Below are positions 1 through 8,558 of a stretch of 64,000 nt of DNA, piece after piece; positions within the stretch are counted from its first letter, which is position 1; every line of letters begins with the position of its first letter. The position numbers and the translations under genes were made by a program. The stretch comes from an uncultured Flavobacteriales bacterium (GTDB lineage Bacteria; Bacteroidota; Bacteroidia; Flavobacteriales_E; Vicingaceae), in the NCBI GenBank assembly GCA_937901255.1, contig CALCHN010000044.1, positions 1 to 64,000 on the forward strand, given 5' to 3'. The notes under the pieces were generated by a model. That model was given only the letters and a program-made list of their open reading frames with translations, was not told the origin of the DNA and searched no databases.

Positions 1-326
1 TTGCCATTCTTTTAAAACCCTTATCCTAACAGATAAGGGTTTTTTTGTTTTATATAATTTAGGATTTTTTAAATTAATTCTAACTAGCTAACTATAAGTT
101 AACATTGCTTTATAAGCATATTGTAGAAGTTTTAATTTGAGAAGTATTATGGAAAATACTGTGAATAAGGTAATATTACTAATTACAAACGTTTGAGTAA
201 TTCATTTGTTTCTATTTACTTATATTGGTATGACTTTGTATATCAATCTATAGAAAAAGTGGGTGGAAACTAAGTTTAGTTAGTAAAAGTGAATAATTCA
301 GGTATAAAATTATTTTAAGTTAACAT
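1..326. other. Intergenic stretch at window edge, no gene seen
   Basis: AT-rich sequence without a credible reading frame. It begins with a rho-independent terminator (annotated separately) that must belong to a plus-strand gene lying outside the window. The remaining 280 bases downstream of the pepP stop show only scattered short ORFs of under 20 codons, and I found no tRNA arms, no long inverted repeat and no clear TAnnTTTG promoter. Confidence 0.6.
14..46 (+). terminator. Rho-independent terminator of an off-window gene
   Basis: A 12-bp stem, AAAACCCTTATC (14-25) against GATAAGGGTTTT (32-43), with a 6-base loop, is followed by an uninterrupted T run. It fits termination of plus-strand transcription entering from the left edge. 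Confidence 0.85.
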
Positions 327-1616
327 TTAATTCATCAAATCTTCAATTTCTTCGGCTTCTAAAGGAATGTTTTTCATTAAATCGAAAGGTTGTCCGTCAT
401 TGGTTACTACTACATCATTTTCTAAACGAATGCCTAAAGCTTCTTGTCTAATGTAAATTCCTGGTTCAACCGTCAGTACCATTCCTGCTTCTAAAGGTCT
501 GTTTCTGTTTTCTACATCGTGTACATCTAATCCTAAATGATGCGAAGTACCGTGCATAAAATATTGTTTATAAGCTGGATTATTAGGGTCTTGTTTGGCA
601 ACATCATGTTTATCGAGCAATCCTAAATAAATTAGTTCACTTTCCATTATTTTACCTACTTCCTTGTGGTAGTCATCAATTTTAGTTCCCGGTACTAGCA
701 TAGCTGTAGCGGCTTTCATTACTTTAAGTACGGAATTGTAAACATCTTTTTGTCTGTTGCTAAATTTTCCGCTTACGGGAATACATCTGGTCATATCTGA
801 AGCAAAATTGCCATATTCAGCACCAACATCCATTAAAATAACTTCGCCTTCTTTACAGATTTCTTTGTTTTCAATGTAATGCAATACACAAGCATTGTAT
901 CCTGAAGCTATAATAGGTTCGTAAGCAAAACCTCTAGAACGATTTCTTAAAAATTCGTGCATGTATTCTGCTTGAATTTCATATTCTGTTACGCCAGGTT
1001 TAACAAAATCTAACACTCTTCTAAAGCCTTTTTCTGTAATGTTACAAGCATGTTGAATCATTTCAATTTCGGCAGCAGATTTTATTGCTCTAACGGTTCG
1101 CATAATAGGTGCTAATCTTTCGTATTGATGAAGTGGGTATTTGGTTTGACAAAGTTTTCTGAACCTATCATCTCTTGTCTCAACAGTGTTTACAGCTCTT
1201 AAATGTTCATTTTGATTAAGATAAATGGTTGTAGTCTCTGTAGTTAACTGATGAAAAACTTGTTCAAATTGGCTGGTCCAAAAAACAGTTTTTATCCCAG
1301 AAAGAGCAGTAGCTTCTTCCTTAGTAAATTTAGCCCCTTCCCAAATAGCGATAAGTTCGCTAGTTTCTTTAACAAATAATATTTCTCTGTGTGCTGGATT
1401 ATTAGCCTCAGGAAATAATATAACTATCGATTCCTCTTGATCAATTCCAGAAACGTAAAGTAAATCGTTATTCTGACGAAAAGGCATGGTTCCATCAGCA
1501 TTGGTAGGCATAATATCGTTTGAGTTGAAAACAGCCATAGACGCTGGTTGCATCATTTCTGTTACTCTTTTTCTATTGTTTATAAATGTTTGCTGATTAA
1601 GAGGATTGTATTTCAT
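327..1616 (-). CDS. pepP: Xaa-Pro aminopeptidase (M24B family)
   Basis: Cytosolic metallopeptidase that removes an N-terminal residue preceding proline. The 429 residues match aminopeptidase P: an N-terminal AMP_N domain (about 1-140) and a pita-bread M24 domain (about 175-415). The expected dinuclear metal ligands are visible: two Asp in LMDVGAEYGNFASD (near 263-275), the His of HGTSHHLGLDVHD (near 355-366), Glu in VEPGIYI (near 384) and Glu in RLENDVVV (near 398). No signal peptide. The ATG at 1616 gives full family length. It is the last gene of a minus-strand run dapA-msrA-siaC-like-pepP, although the 62-base gap upstream could hold its own promoter; I saw no clear one. No terminator hairpin is obvious after its stop. 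Confidence 0.95.
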   Translation of the reverse strand: MKYNPLNQQTFINNRKRVTEMMQPASMAVFNSNDIMPTNADGTMPFRQNNDLLYVSGIDQEESIVILFPEANNPAHREILFVKETSELIAIWEGAKFTKEEATALSGIKTVFWTSQFEQVFHQLTTETTTIYLNQNEHLRAVNTVETRDDRFRKLCQTKYPLHQYERLAPIMRTVRAIKSAAEIEMIQHACNITEKGFRRVLDFVKPGVTEYEIQAEYMHEFLRNRSRGFAYEPIIASGYNACVLHYIENKEICKEGEVILMDVGAEYGNFASDMTRCIPVSGKFSNRQKDVYNSVLKVMKAATAMLVPGTKIDDYHKEVGKIMESELIYLGLLDKHDVAKQDPNNPAYKQYFMHGTSHHLGLDVHDVENRNRPLEAGMVLTVEPGIYIRQEALGIRLENDVVVTNDGQPFDLMKNIPLEAEEIEDLMN

Positions 1617-1678
1617 ATGTTTATTTTTTATTGTAATAGTAATTAATGTGCTAAAAGATCTATATTTTGATGATATAT

Positions 1679-2056
1679 TTACAGCGTTTTTAACTCTATA
1701 GGAAGTTTTACGATGTCACTCAAATCTTCTCCCATAGATTCCATATCTTCATCATCTTCATCATAAAGCCATATTACTTTTACATTTTTTGAAGAAGAAG
1801 TATGATAATCGGATAGTTTTTTAAGCAAAATAAACATACATTCTGTAGAATGCGTGTTTAAGTAATCGAGGTAAATTTCTAAGGTAATAGCCTCAGGAGA
1901 ATTAGCTATATATGCATCTATCCAATTTTCTAAAGGTTTGTAAAAGTTAATAGGATGTTCTGGAATAGAGCGACCCCAAATTTTTAACAAGTTGGTTGAT
2001 GCATTAAAGTCAATCTTAGGTGTATTAATTGTTTCTTCAATTAGTAAATTATCCAT
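1679..2056 (-). CDS. SiaC-like regulatory phosphoprotein (DUF1987)
   Basis: A 125-residue single-domain protein that fits the SiaC (DUF1987) family: a TP motif near residue 12, GxSxPE near 28-33, YLNTxST at 65-71 and a C-terminal WxYDEDDE..ED segment. From memory, Pseudomonas SiaC is phosphorylated on Thr68 by the kinase SiaB, dephosphorylated by the phosphatase SiaA, and in its unphosphorylated form activates the diguanylate cyclase SiaD; the Thr in YLNT here is also residue 68. None of those partners lies in this window, so the gene is an orphan locally and its target is unknown. It sits 38 bases after msrA on the same strand, so co-transcription is plausible. Confidence 0.75.
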   Translation of the reverse strand: MDNLLIEETINTPKIDFNASTNLLKIWGRSIPEHPINFYKPLENWIDAYIANSPEAITLEIYLDYLNTHSTECMFILLKKLSDYHTSSSKNVKVIWLYDEDDEDMESMGEDLSDIVKLPIELKTL

Positions 2057-2094
2057 TTCACAAATTTAAATTTAAATCTGAATTTAGAAAAATT

Positions 2095-2748
2095 CTAAGG
2101 TTTTAATTTATCTTTAAAATTCTTTTTAAACTTTTCTACCTTAGGTTTAATGATGGCAGAACAGTATGGTTGCTCGCCATTTAGCTCAAAATAATCTTGA
2201 TGATAATCTTCGGCAGGATAAAAATTAGTAAAAGCTGTAATTTCTGTAACGATAGGGTTGTTAAAGGTATCGGAACTGTCAAGTTGTTGCTTGTAAGCTT
2301 CGGCAATTTGTTTTTGAGTATTGTTGTGATAAAAAATAGCAGAACGGTATTGTGTACCAACATCACCGCCTTGTTTGTTTAAGGTTGTAGGGTCGTGAGT
2401 TTGCCAAAAAACTTCTAATAACTCTTCGGTACTAATAATTTCAGGGTTATAGATAACCTGACAAACTTCTGCATGACCTGTTCTGCCCGTACAAACTTCT
2501 TTGTAGGAAGGGTTTTTTATAGTTCCACCAGCGTATCCAGAAATTACTTTTTCTACTCCTTTTAATTGGTCGAAAATAGCTTCAACACACCAAAAACAAC
2601 CAGCACCAAGTGTTATGGTATCTGTTGTGGTTGTATCGTTAGTGTTTTCTATGGGGTTATTGTTATTTTTTGCTTCCATATTACAAGCGGTTATTGTAAA
2701 AATTAATAAAGAAATAAGAGAAGATGCTATGTTTGTTAATTTGTTCAA
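2095..2748 (-). CDS. msrA: Peptide-methionine (S)-S-oxide reductase, lipoprotein form
   Basis: Reduces methionine-S-sulfoxide in proteins, repairing oxidative damage. The MsrA signature GCFWC is at residues 50-54 with the catalytic Cys51, followed by the usual ISGYAGG, HAEVCQV and YHQDYF segments. Unusually, the first 22 residues are a signal sequence ending in a lipobox (TITAC, Cys22), followed by a Thr/Asn-rich linker before the enzyme domain. This predicts export and lipid anchoring, so the enzyme probably works in the periplasm or at the outer membrane rather than the cytosol. It starts 6 bases after the dapA stop and is almost certainly co-transcribed with it. The family is certain; the location is inferred from the signal peptide. 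Confidence 0.93.
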   Translation of the reverse strand: MNKLTNIASSLISLLIFTITACNMEAKNNNNPIENTNDTTTTDTITLGAGCFWCVEAIFDQLKGVEKVISGYAGGTIKNPSYKEVCTGRTGHAEVCQVIYNPEIISTEELLEVFWQTHDPTTLNKQGGDVGTQYRSAIFYHNNTQKQIAEAYKQQLDSSDTFNNPIVTEITAFTNFYPAEDYHQDYFELNGEQPYCSAIIKPKVEKFKKNFKDKLKP

Positions 2749-2754
2749 AATTAG

Positions 2755-3633
2755 TTACATCATTTTATTTGTTAGTGCTTTTATTTTCTCAAAAGTAGCA
2801 GCTGTAACATTAACTAAAGGCAAACGCACTGTATCGCCTGTTATTCCTAATACTTTTAGCGTAGCTTTAATTCCAGCAGGATTTCCATCGCAAAATAAAT
2901 AGTTAATAATTTCAAAATGTTGGTAATGTAATTTTCTGGCTTTTTCTATATTGCCTTTTAACGCTTCATTTACCATGGTAGAAAAACCTTTAGGAAAAGC
3001 ATTGGCAATTACAGAAATAACACCATCTCCACCAGAAGCAATAAAAGGTAGGGTAAGAGCATCATCTCCGGAAATCACTAAAAATCCTACTGGTTTCTGT
3101 TGGATAATTTCCATACATTGTTCTAAATTTCCTGAAGCTTCTTTTACGGCTATTATGTTTTTAAAATCGTTAGCTAGTCGCAAAGTAGTTGCTGCAGTAA
3201 TGTTAGAGCTTGTTCTGCCTGGAACATTGTATAAAATAATGGGTAAAGGAGACTTTTCAGCTATCGCTTTGTAATGCTGGTAAATTCCTTCTTGAGTTGG
3301 TTTGTTGTAATACGGACTAACAGATAAAATAGCATCAACACCAGAAAAATCGGTAGTTGAAAAAGCATCTAGAATAGCTTGGGTGTTATTTCCACCTAAA
3401 CCAAGTACTATAGGCAATCTGTTGTTGTTTACTTTAACCACAAAAGCTAATACTTGCTTTTTTTCATCGTTGGTTAAGGTTACTGATTCTCCTGTTGTAC
3501 CTTGAACTACTAAGTAATCTACTCCGTTTGTAATAAGGTATTCTACTAATTTTTCTAAAGCATTGTAATCTATGCTTTTATCTTGATTGAATGGAGTAAT
3601 TATGGCAACTCCTGTTCCTTTAAATTTTTCCAT
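2755..3633 (-). CDS. dapA: 4-hydroxy-tetrahydrodipicolinate synthase
   Basis: Condenses pyruvate with aspartate semialdehyde in the lysine/diaminopimelate pathway, in the cytosol. The 292 residues form the class I aldolase TIM barrel: GTTGES near 45-50, the YYNKPTQEG segment, YNVPGR with the catalytic Tyr, and the Schiff-base Lys in AVKEASGN (near 162). The reading frame remains open 57 bases further upstream, but the ATG at 3633 gives MEKFKGTGVAIITPF, the standard N-terminus and length for the family, so I chose it. The upstream gene ends in a strong terminator at 3726-3763, leaving about 90 bases for a dapA promoter; msrA follows after 6 bases. Confidence 0.96.
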   Translation of the reverse strand: MEKFKGTGVAIITPFNQDKSIDYNALEKLVEYLITNGVDYLVVQGTTGESVTLTNDEKKQVLAFVVKVNNNRLPIVLGLGGNNTQAILDAFSTTDFSGVDAILSVSPYYNKPTQEGIYQHYKAIAEKSPLPIILYNVPGRTSSNITAATTLRLANDFKNIIAVKEASGNLEQCMEIIQQKPVGFLVISGDDALTLPFIASGGDGVISVIANAFPKGFSTMVNEALKGNIEKARKLHYQHFEIINYLFCDGNPAGIKATLKVLGITGDTVRLPLVNVTAATFEKIKALTNKMM

Positions 3634-3725
3634 TTTGCTAATAATTTCTTTTTCACAAAGTTTTGTTTTTATTTCCACAATACTTAACAATTTGTTGGAA
3701 ATTTTTATAATTAATTATAAAACAA

Positions 3726-3763
3726 AAAAAGAGCATTAACTAATAAAAATTAATGCTCTTTTT
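3726..3763 (-). terminator. Rho-independent terminator after the DUF4870-like gene
   Basis: Perfect 14-bp inverted repeat, AAAAAGAGCATTAA (3726-3739) and its complement (3750-3763), with a 10-base loop. Read on the minus strand the stem is followed by TTTTTTTGTT, so it terminates the gene ending at 3786 before dapA starts. Confidence 0.85.
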
Positions 3764-3785
3764 GTAGCAATAAGTTGCAATATGC

Positions 3786-4163
3786 TTACTTAATATCTTT
3801 TAAAATATTTTGATAAAAAGCTCCTAAAAGAGGTACGGCTTTTCTTTCGCCATTAACAGCTCCAATAAGTCCTAATATCCAAAATATAAAAATACCGATA
3901 TAGCACAAGTTAATTAAAATGGCTATTATCCACCCAATAAATGGAATAAATACCAATATAAAACTTACAATCATCATAGAAAAGCTAGTAAGATAAATTC
4001 CTAAAGCTTGTCTAAGGTGAAAAACTCCTAATTCAGATTTATTTCTTTCTTCGCTATTCATTACAAAAGCGATGATTAGCCCAATTAGTGTAATGTAGCT
4101 TAAAATTGCTACTGTTTTTCCCGGATCTTGTGCGGGAACTGCATTGTTTGTAGTTTCTTCCAT
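3786..4163 (-). CDS. DUF4870-like small membrane protein
   Basis: A 125-residue integral membrane protein. After a short polar N-terminus, VAILSYITLIGLIIAFVM is the first membrane segment, then a loop with HLRQALG, and two further segments (about 58-80 and 84-108) rich in Ile, Phe and Gly with IPFIGWIIAILI between them. The combination of an early YITLIGLI segment, a loop with FHLRQALG and a C-terminal Gly-rich segment is that of the Tic20/DUF4870 group, whose function is unknown. It is transcribed alone or behind the helicase gene 72 bases upstream, and ends in a strong terminator. Confidence 0.7.
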   Translation of the reverse strand: MEETTNNAVPAQDPGKTVAILSYITLIGLIIAFVMNSEERNKSELGVFHLRQALGIYLTSFSMMIVSFILVFIPFIGWIIAILINLCYIGIFIFWILGLIGAVNGERKAVPLLGAFYQNILKDIK

Positions 4164-4235
4164 AATTAATTATTTGTTTTTTAGTTATACATCAAAACTA
4201 TAATTTTTATTTTGAAATTAGCTAAGGTGTTGCCA

Positions 4236-7200
4236 CTAAATTTCAACAACTTCATTTGTTTTTAAATACAAAATATAGCCTTTAAAGTTAAAGTTGGCGT
4301 AAGTGGGAATTTTACTGATAATAGCAATATAATTAGTTATTTGTTTTTTATGTTTATTGTTTTCTTCGCCTGTTTTGTAGTCGATTACATAAACTGTTTG
4401 ATGTTTGATAACCACTCTGTCGGGCTGAAAAACTTCTCCGGAAGGTAATAAAATAGAAGTTTCATTTTTTACTTCATCTACATCATCAAACAAAAAATGT
4501 ATAGCAGGATTGCTAAATAAATTTTGTAGTTGAACGAACAATTCTTTAGATTCTTCAATAGATATAACGCCTTTGCTAACATATCTGCTAATTGTTCTTT
4601 CAATATCAGCAACAGTTTTAATATCGGCTAAAATAGCATGAATGGAAGAGCCATGTTCGCCAATTTGTTCAGGATTTTCAACTTCCCAGACTTTCGGAGC
4701 CTGAAAGCTTATCTTTATTTTTTCTCTCCAATTATTGTGAACAATTTTACCAAACTTATCGCTATTGCTTTGTTCACCTTGTTTTTCGGAAGTATCTTTT
4801 TTGTTAAATAAACCGAAACGGAAAGTGGGAACAGTTGTTTTAATAGGAGTGAAATTAGCACAATAGTTATAAAGAAACTGGTTGGCGGCAATTTTTTCCT
4901 TTTTATCAGGGACATAGTCGGATAAAATATATAACCTGTCTTTTGGTCGGGTAAATGCTACATAAAGTACATTTACAAGGTCTAATATAGCTTTATTTTC
5001 TTCATTTTGATAAATGAAAGCATATTCGGTACTTAAAATATCTTTGTTCATTGGTAGAAGGGCGACAGGCAATTTTTCTACTGGTGTTTTTTCTATCCAA
5101 AACATGTTTTTATTACCTCTGGCAGTTTCGTTGGCAAAAGGATAAATTACAATTGGAAACTCTAACCCTTTAGATTTATGAATGGTCATAATATTTACCG
5201 CTTCAATTCCTTCGGGGATGATAATGGAAAATTTTTCACTTTTATCATTCCACCATTCAACAAAACTGTTGATGGAATTACCTTTTTTTACGGTAAATTC
5301 ATACACTTTATCTAAGAAAAACTGAATGTAAATATTGGTTTCGTCAGACAAAGAGAAATGGTTGATTAAAAACTCGGTTAACTCATAAAGCGAGAATTGG
5401 TTGATGATGTTTTTATCTAACTCTAACTTGTTCATTTTTAAGAAAGTTGCTAACACATCTTCTTTTTTGGTTGATGAAGAAATAAAGAGTTCAAAAATTG
5501 CAGCATCGTTGGCTAGGGAGTCTGGCATAAGCGAAAGCAACGCCAATTGAATACTTTTTTCGTTAGGATAGATTAAGTATTTTAAAAAAGTAACTAAAAA
5601 GTTAACCTCTTTAGAATTGTTTAGCAACAAGCTTTCCGAAGAAATAACATCTATATTATTATCGAGTAAAAATGAAGCTATTTCAGCGGCTTGGTGATTA
5701 GCTCTGGTAAGAATGGCAATGTCGTTTAGTTGATATCCTTCTTTTGTTAGTTGATGAATTATCTGTAAGGTTTGTTGTACATTCAACTCCAATAATTCTT
5801 CCTTTACATCTGTTTCAAAAAAGCTTATTTCTATTCCTCCACCTGTATTTTCGGGGTTAAAACCTTGGTTAAGGTCTTTATAAAGATTTTGATATTCTTC
5901 CGGCATTTGTTGGGCTACAAACTGAAAAAACTGGTTGTTAAAATCAACAATTTCGGCAGTAGAACGAAAATTATTATTAAGATTTTTTCTGTTGATATTT
6001 CTATCAAAAGAAGCATTAATACTATGTAGCTCTTTATTTATAATACCTGTTTTTTCTACAATTTTTGGGAATTGAATAATTTGTTCTACTTCGCCACCTC
6101 GCCACCTATAAATAGATTGTTTGGCATCTCCAACTACCATGTTAAATCTATTGTTAGCTAGGGAATTATCTACCAATGGAATGAGGTTGAACCACTGAAT
6201 TACAGAAGTATCTTGAAATTCATCAATAAGATAATGGTAATATTTTTCGCCTAAACGTTCATAAATAAACGGAATAGATTCGTTAGCAATTACATGGGCA
6301 ATTTTTTTATTGAAATCGGAAAAACTAAGCACATTGTTTTCTTGCTTAATGTTTTCAATAGATTTCTCAATTTCATTAATAACTGCTAGTACAAAAATAT
6401 TTTTATGAATAATGGTAGCAATAAGGTAGTCGCTGTATTTTTCAGCTTTTAAATTTTCTAATTTGTTGTAGAAAGAAGTAAGCTCAGTAGTTAATCCATC
6501 AATAGTTTGTTTTATGTTTTCGGGAGTTTTTTGTGCATACCAATTTTGTTCGCCACTAAACATTTTAACAATAGAATTAGTTGGCGGATCATACTTTTTG
6601 TTGATGTGTTTAATGAAGTATTTAGGAATATAACTTGCACTAAAATCATTATCTGCTAAACCATTAGATTTTATTAAAGATAAAGCTTCGTTGGCTATTT
6701 TTTCAGTTTCTGCTTCAAAAGATGTAATAATGGTTTCCAACTCTTTTTTTATGAGGTAAAAATCATCAACCGATAACTCACTTAGTTGGTTGGCAAAATA
6801 GCTACCATTTTCCTGTAAAAGCGTTTGAGCAAAACTTATTAAGTCTTTTTCAATGTTCCAACCAGCTTCTTCATTGGCTTTATAAACAGAGAAATCAACC
6901 ATTAATTTGGTTATTTTATCATCTTTTCCAACTTGGGCGATGAGTAAATCAACTGCTTTTGTTAATACTTCACTTTCTTGCAGCTCAATTTCAAAATTGA
7001 TGGGAAGGTGTAAATCATGAGCAAAAGTTCTGATGATTTTATGGGTAAACTTATCAATGGTACTGATGGCTAAATCATTGTAATGATGAAGAATATGTCG
7101 TAATACAACTTCACTTTTATTAATGAGTTTTTCTTTAGAAATTCCAAGTCCGCCCTCAGCTTCACTTAGTAATAAATCGTTCATTAAAAAATTGGAAGTG

Positions 7201-7421
7201 CCTTCTAATGGTTGGTTGGATGCAAAATCTTCGAGTGCTTTAATCACTCTTTCTTTCATTTCTGCGGCAGCTTTATTGGTAAAAGTTATTGCAAGAATAT
7301 GTTTGTAGTAAGCAGGAAATTCGGTATTTTCAGCCAATACACGAAGTAAAAATTCTTTTACTAAGGTATAAGTTTTTCCGGATCCGGCAGAAGAGTTATA
7401 TAGAACTAAGTTTTTACTCAT
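4236..7421 (-). CDS. UvrD/RecB-type helicase-nuclease (AddA-like)
   Basis: A 1061-residue SF1A helicase fused to a PD-(D/E)XK nuclease, as in RecB and AddA, which process DNA ends for recombination repair. Motifs in order: Walker A SAGSGKT (near 10-17), motif Ia TFTNKAAAEMKERV (near 46-60), Walker B LIDEFQDTS (near 395-403), GDAKQSIYRWRGG (near 430-442), MTIHKSKGLEFPIV (near 745-758), VAFTRPKDRLYIL (near 818-830), and nuclease residues QPDRV and VIDYKTGE near 1000-1015. The start at 7421 puts Walker A immediately at the N-terminus, as is normal. The AddB-like partner that is often adjacent in Bacteroidota is not beside it here. A GC-rich palindromic element lies directly upstream (7452-7519). 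Helicase-nuclease class is certain; AddA orthology is inferred. Confidence 0.92.
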   Translation of the reverse strand: MSKNLVLYNSSAGSGKTYTLVKEFLLRVLAENTEFPAYYKHILAITFTNKAAAEMKERVIKALEDFASNQPLEGTSNFLMNDLLLSEAEGGLGISKEKLINKSEVVLRHILHHYNDLAISTIDKFTHKIIRTFAHDLHLPINFEIELQESEVLTKAVDLLIAQVGKDDKITKLMVDFSVYKANEEAGWNIEKDLISFAQTLLQENGSYFANQLSELSVDDFYLIKKELETIITSFEAETEKIANEALSLIKSNGLADNDFSASYIPKYFIKHINKKYDPPTNSIVKMFSGEQNWYAQKTPENIKQTIDGLTTELTSFYNKLENLKAEKYSDYLIATIIHKNIFVLAVINEIEKSIENIKQENNVLSFSDFNKKIAHVIANESIPFIYERLGEKYYHYLIDEFQDTSVIQWFNLIPLVDNSLANNRFNMVVGDAKQSIYRWRGGEVEQIIQFPKIVEKTGIINKELHSINASFDRNINRKNLNNNFRSTAEIVDFNNQFFQFVAQQMPEEYQNLYKDLNQGFNPENTGGGIEISFFETDVKEELLELNVQQTLQIIHQLTKEGYQLNDIAILTRANHQAAEIASFLLDNNIDVISSESLLLNNSKEVNFLVTFLKYLIYPNEKSIQLALLSLMPDSLANDAAIFELFISSSTKKEDVLATFLKMNKLELDKNIINQFSLYELTEFLINHFSLSDETNIYIQFFLDKVYEFTVKKGNSINSFVEWWNDKSEKFSIIIPEGIEAVNIMTIHKSKGLEFPIVIYPFANETARGNKNMFWIEKTPVEKLPVALLPMNKDILSTEYAFIYQNEENKAILDLVNVLYVAFTRPKDRLYILSDYVPDKKEKIAANQFLYNYCANFTPIKTTVPTFRFGLFNKKDTSEKQGEQSNSDKFGKIVHNNWREKIKISFQAPKVWEVENPEQIGEHGSSIHAILADIKTVADIERTISRYVSKGVISIEESKELFVQLQNLFSNPAIHFLFDDVDEVKNETSILLPSGEVFQPDRVVIKHQTVYVIDYKTGEENNKHKKQITNYIAIISKIPTYANFNFKGYILYLKTNEVVEI

Positions 7422-7451
7422 GATTATTTCATCTGTTTAATTTTTTTTTCG

Positions 7452-7519
7452 ACTCACCCCCAAGTTATCATTCGATAACTTTTCCCCCTCTCTTTAAAGA
7501 GAGGGGGCAGGGGGAGAGT
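7452..7519. repeat. GC-rich nested palindromic element (REP-like)
   Basis: Three inverted repeats are nested. An outer pair, ACTCACCCCC (7452-7461) and GGGGGAGAGT (7510-7519), matches with one mismatch. Inside lie AAGTTATC/GATAACTT (7462-7481, 4-base loop) and a perfect 24-bp palindrome CCCCCTCTCTTT/AAAGAGAGGGGG (7484-7507). The G+C content is far above the surrounding AT-rich spacer. The design resembles REP/REPIN-type elements dispersed in genomes with REP-associated Y1 transposases; no such transposase lies in the window. Confidence 0.75.
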
Positions 7520-7567
7520 TATGTAATCACTCTTCTTTGTGTTTAATGTTAAATCATAATTTAATTT

Positions 7568-8539
7568 CTAGCAAGATAATATTTCTGCTAAAGAAAGTAA
7601 ATCGGTATTAATTTTTTGATGGTGTTTGATGGCTTTTTCAAAAGGAGTGTAGGCAATTTTATTATTTACAACTCCTATCATAAGGTTTGTTTTACCATCC
7701 AACAAAGCATTTACAGCAGCATTTCCCATTTGGCTGGCAAGAACTCTGTCCATAGCCGATGGACTACCACCACGTTGAACATGCCCTAAAATAGTTACAC
7801 GAGTATCAAATTTAGGATGATGTTCTTTTACATGTTTGGCTACTTCATTAGCTCCTCCAGTTTCATCACCTTCGGCAACAATAATTATCATGCTCGATTT
7901 TCTACCATGTCTGTCGCTATCTAATTTTTTAAACAGTTCATTAATGTAGGATGGAGTTTCAGGAACTAAAATTGCTTCAGCACCAACGCCAATTCCACTT
8001 CGTAAAGCAATAAACCCAGCATCTCTACCCATTACTTCAATAATAAATAAGCGATCGTGAGAATTGGCAGTATCTCTAATTTTATCAACCGCTTCAATTA
8101 CAGTGTTTAATGCTGTGTCGTAACCTATGGTGTAGTCTGTTCCAAACAAATCATTATCTATAGTTCCAGGAATACCTACAAATGGGATATTAAACTCACT
8201 ATTAAAAATAGCTGCCCCAGTAAAAGTACCATCACCACCAATGGCTACAATGCCATCTAAACCATGTTTTTGAATGTTTTCAAAAGCTTTTTTTCTCCAT
8301 TCATATTCGTGAAATTCCTTACATCTGGCACTTTTTAGAATCGTTCCTCCTCTCTGAATAATGTTTTTAACATCTCTTGCACCAAAAGGTTCAATATTTC
8401 CTTCAATCAATCCTTTGTAGCCTTCATAAATACCATAAGCCTGAATATTGTGATAAGCACAAGTTCTTACTACAGCCCTAACTGCAGCATTCATTCCCGG
8501 AGCATCTCCGCCTGAGGTAAAAACACCTATTTTTTGCAT
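7568..8539 (-). CDS. pfkA: ATP-dependent 6-phosphofructokinase
   Basis: Phosphorylates fructose 6-phosphate to fructose 1,6-bisphosphate, the committed glycolytic step, in the cytosol. The 323 residues match the bacterial ATP-type enzyme: GGDAPGMNAAVR at 10-21, the ATP-binding GGDGTFTGA (near 101-109), GIPGTIDNDLFGTDYTIG with catalytic Asp (near 122-139), EVMGRDAGFIA, and GHVQRGGSPSAMDR. ATG at 8539 gives the standard N-terminus MQKIGVFTSGGD. It appears to be a single-gene unit: 146 bases separate it from the helicase gene and 98 from the gene upstream, and both spacers contain GC-rich palindromic repeats. Confidence 0.97.
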   Translation of the reverse strand: MQKIGVFTSGGDAPGMNAAVRAVVRTCAYHNIQAYGIYEGYKGLIEGNIEPFGARDVKNIIQRGGTILKSARCKEFHEYEWRKKAFENIQKHGLDGIVAIGGDGTFTGAAIFNSEFNIPFVGIPGTIDNDLFGTDYTIGYDTALNTVIEAVDKIRDTANSHDRLFIIEVMGRDAGFIALRSGIGVGAEAILVPETPSYINELFKKLDSDRHGRKSSMIIIVAEGDETGGANEVAKHVKEHHPKFDTRVTILGHVQRGGSPSAMDRVLASQMGNAAVNALLDGKTNLMIGVVNNKIAYTPFEKAIKHHQKINTDLLSLAEILSC

Positions 8540-8558
8540 TTTTTATTTTTTTATTTTA

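Noticed and set aside
1..13. 3' end of a tRNA (a TTGCCA just before the terminator)
   Set aside because: Only a handful of bases are in the window, so no arm or anticodon can be examined.
2061..2068. TAAATTTG promoter for the SiaC-like gene
   Set aside because: It matches the consensus, but it would place the transcript start at the ATG itself, and the gene is only 38 bases downstream... relative to msrA it is more likely co-transcribed or leaderless; without data I did not annotate it.
2615..2902. Plus-strand frame of 95 codons across msrA and dapA
   Set aside because: Antisense to two well-supported genes, with no homology I recognise and low-complexity hydrophobic composition.
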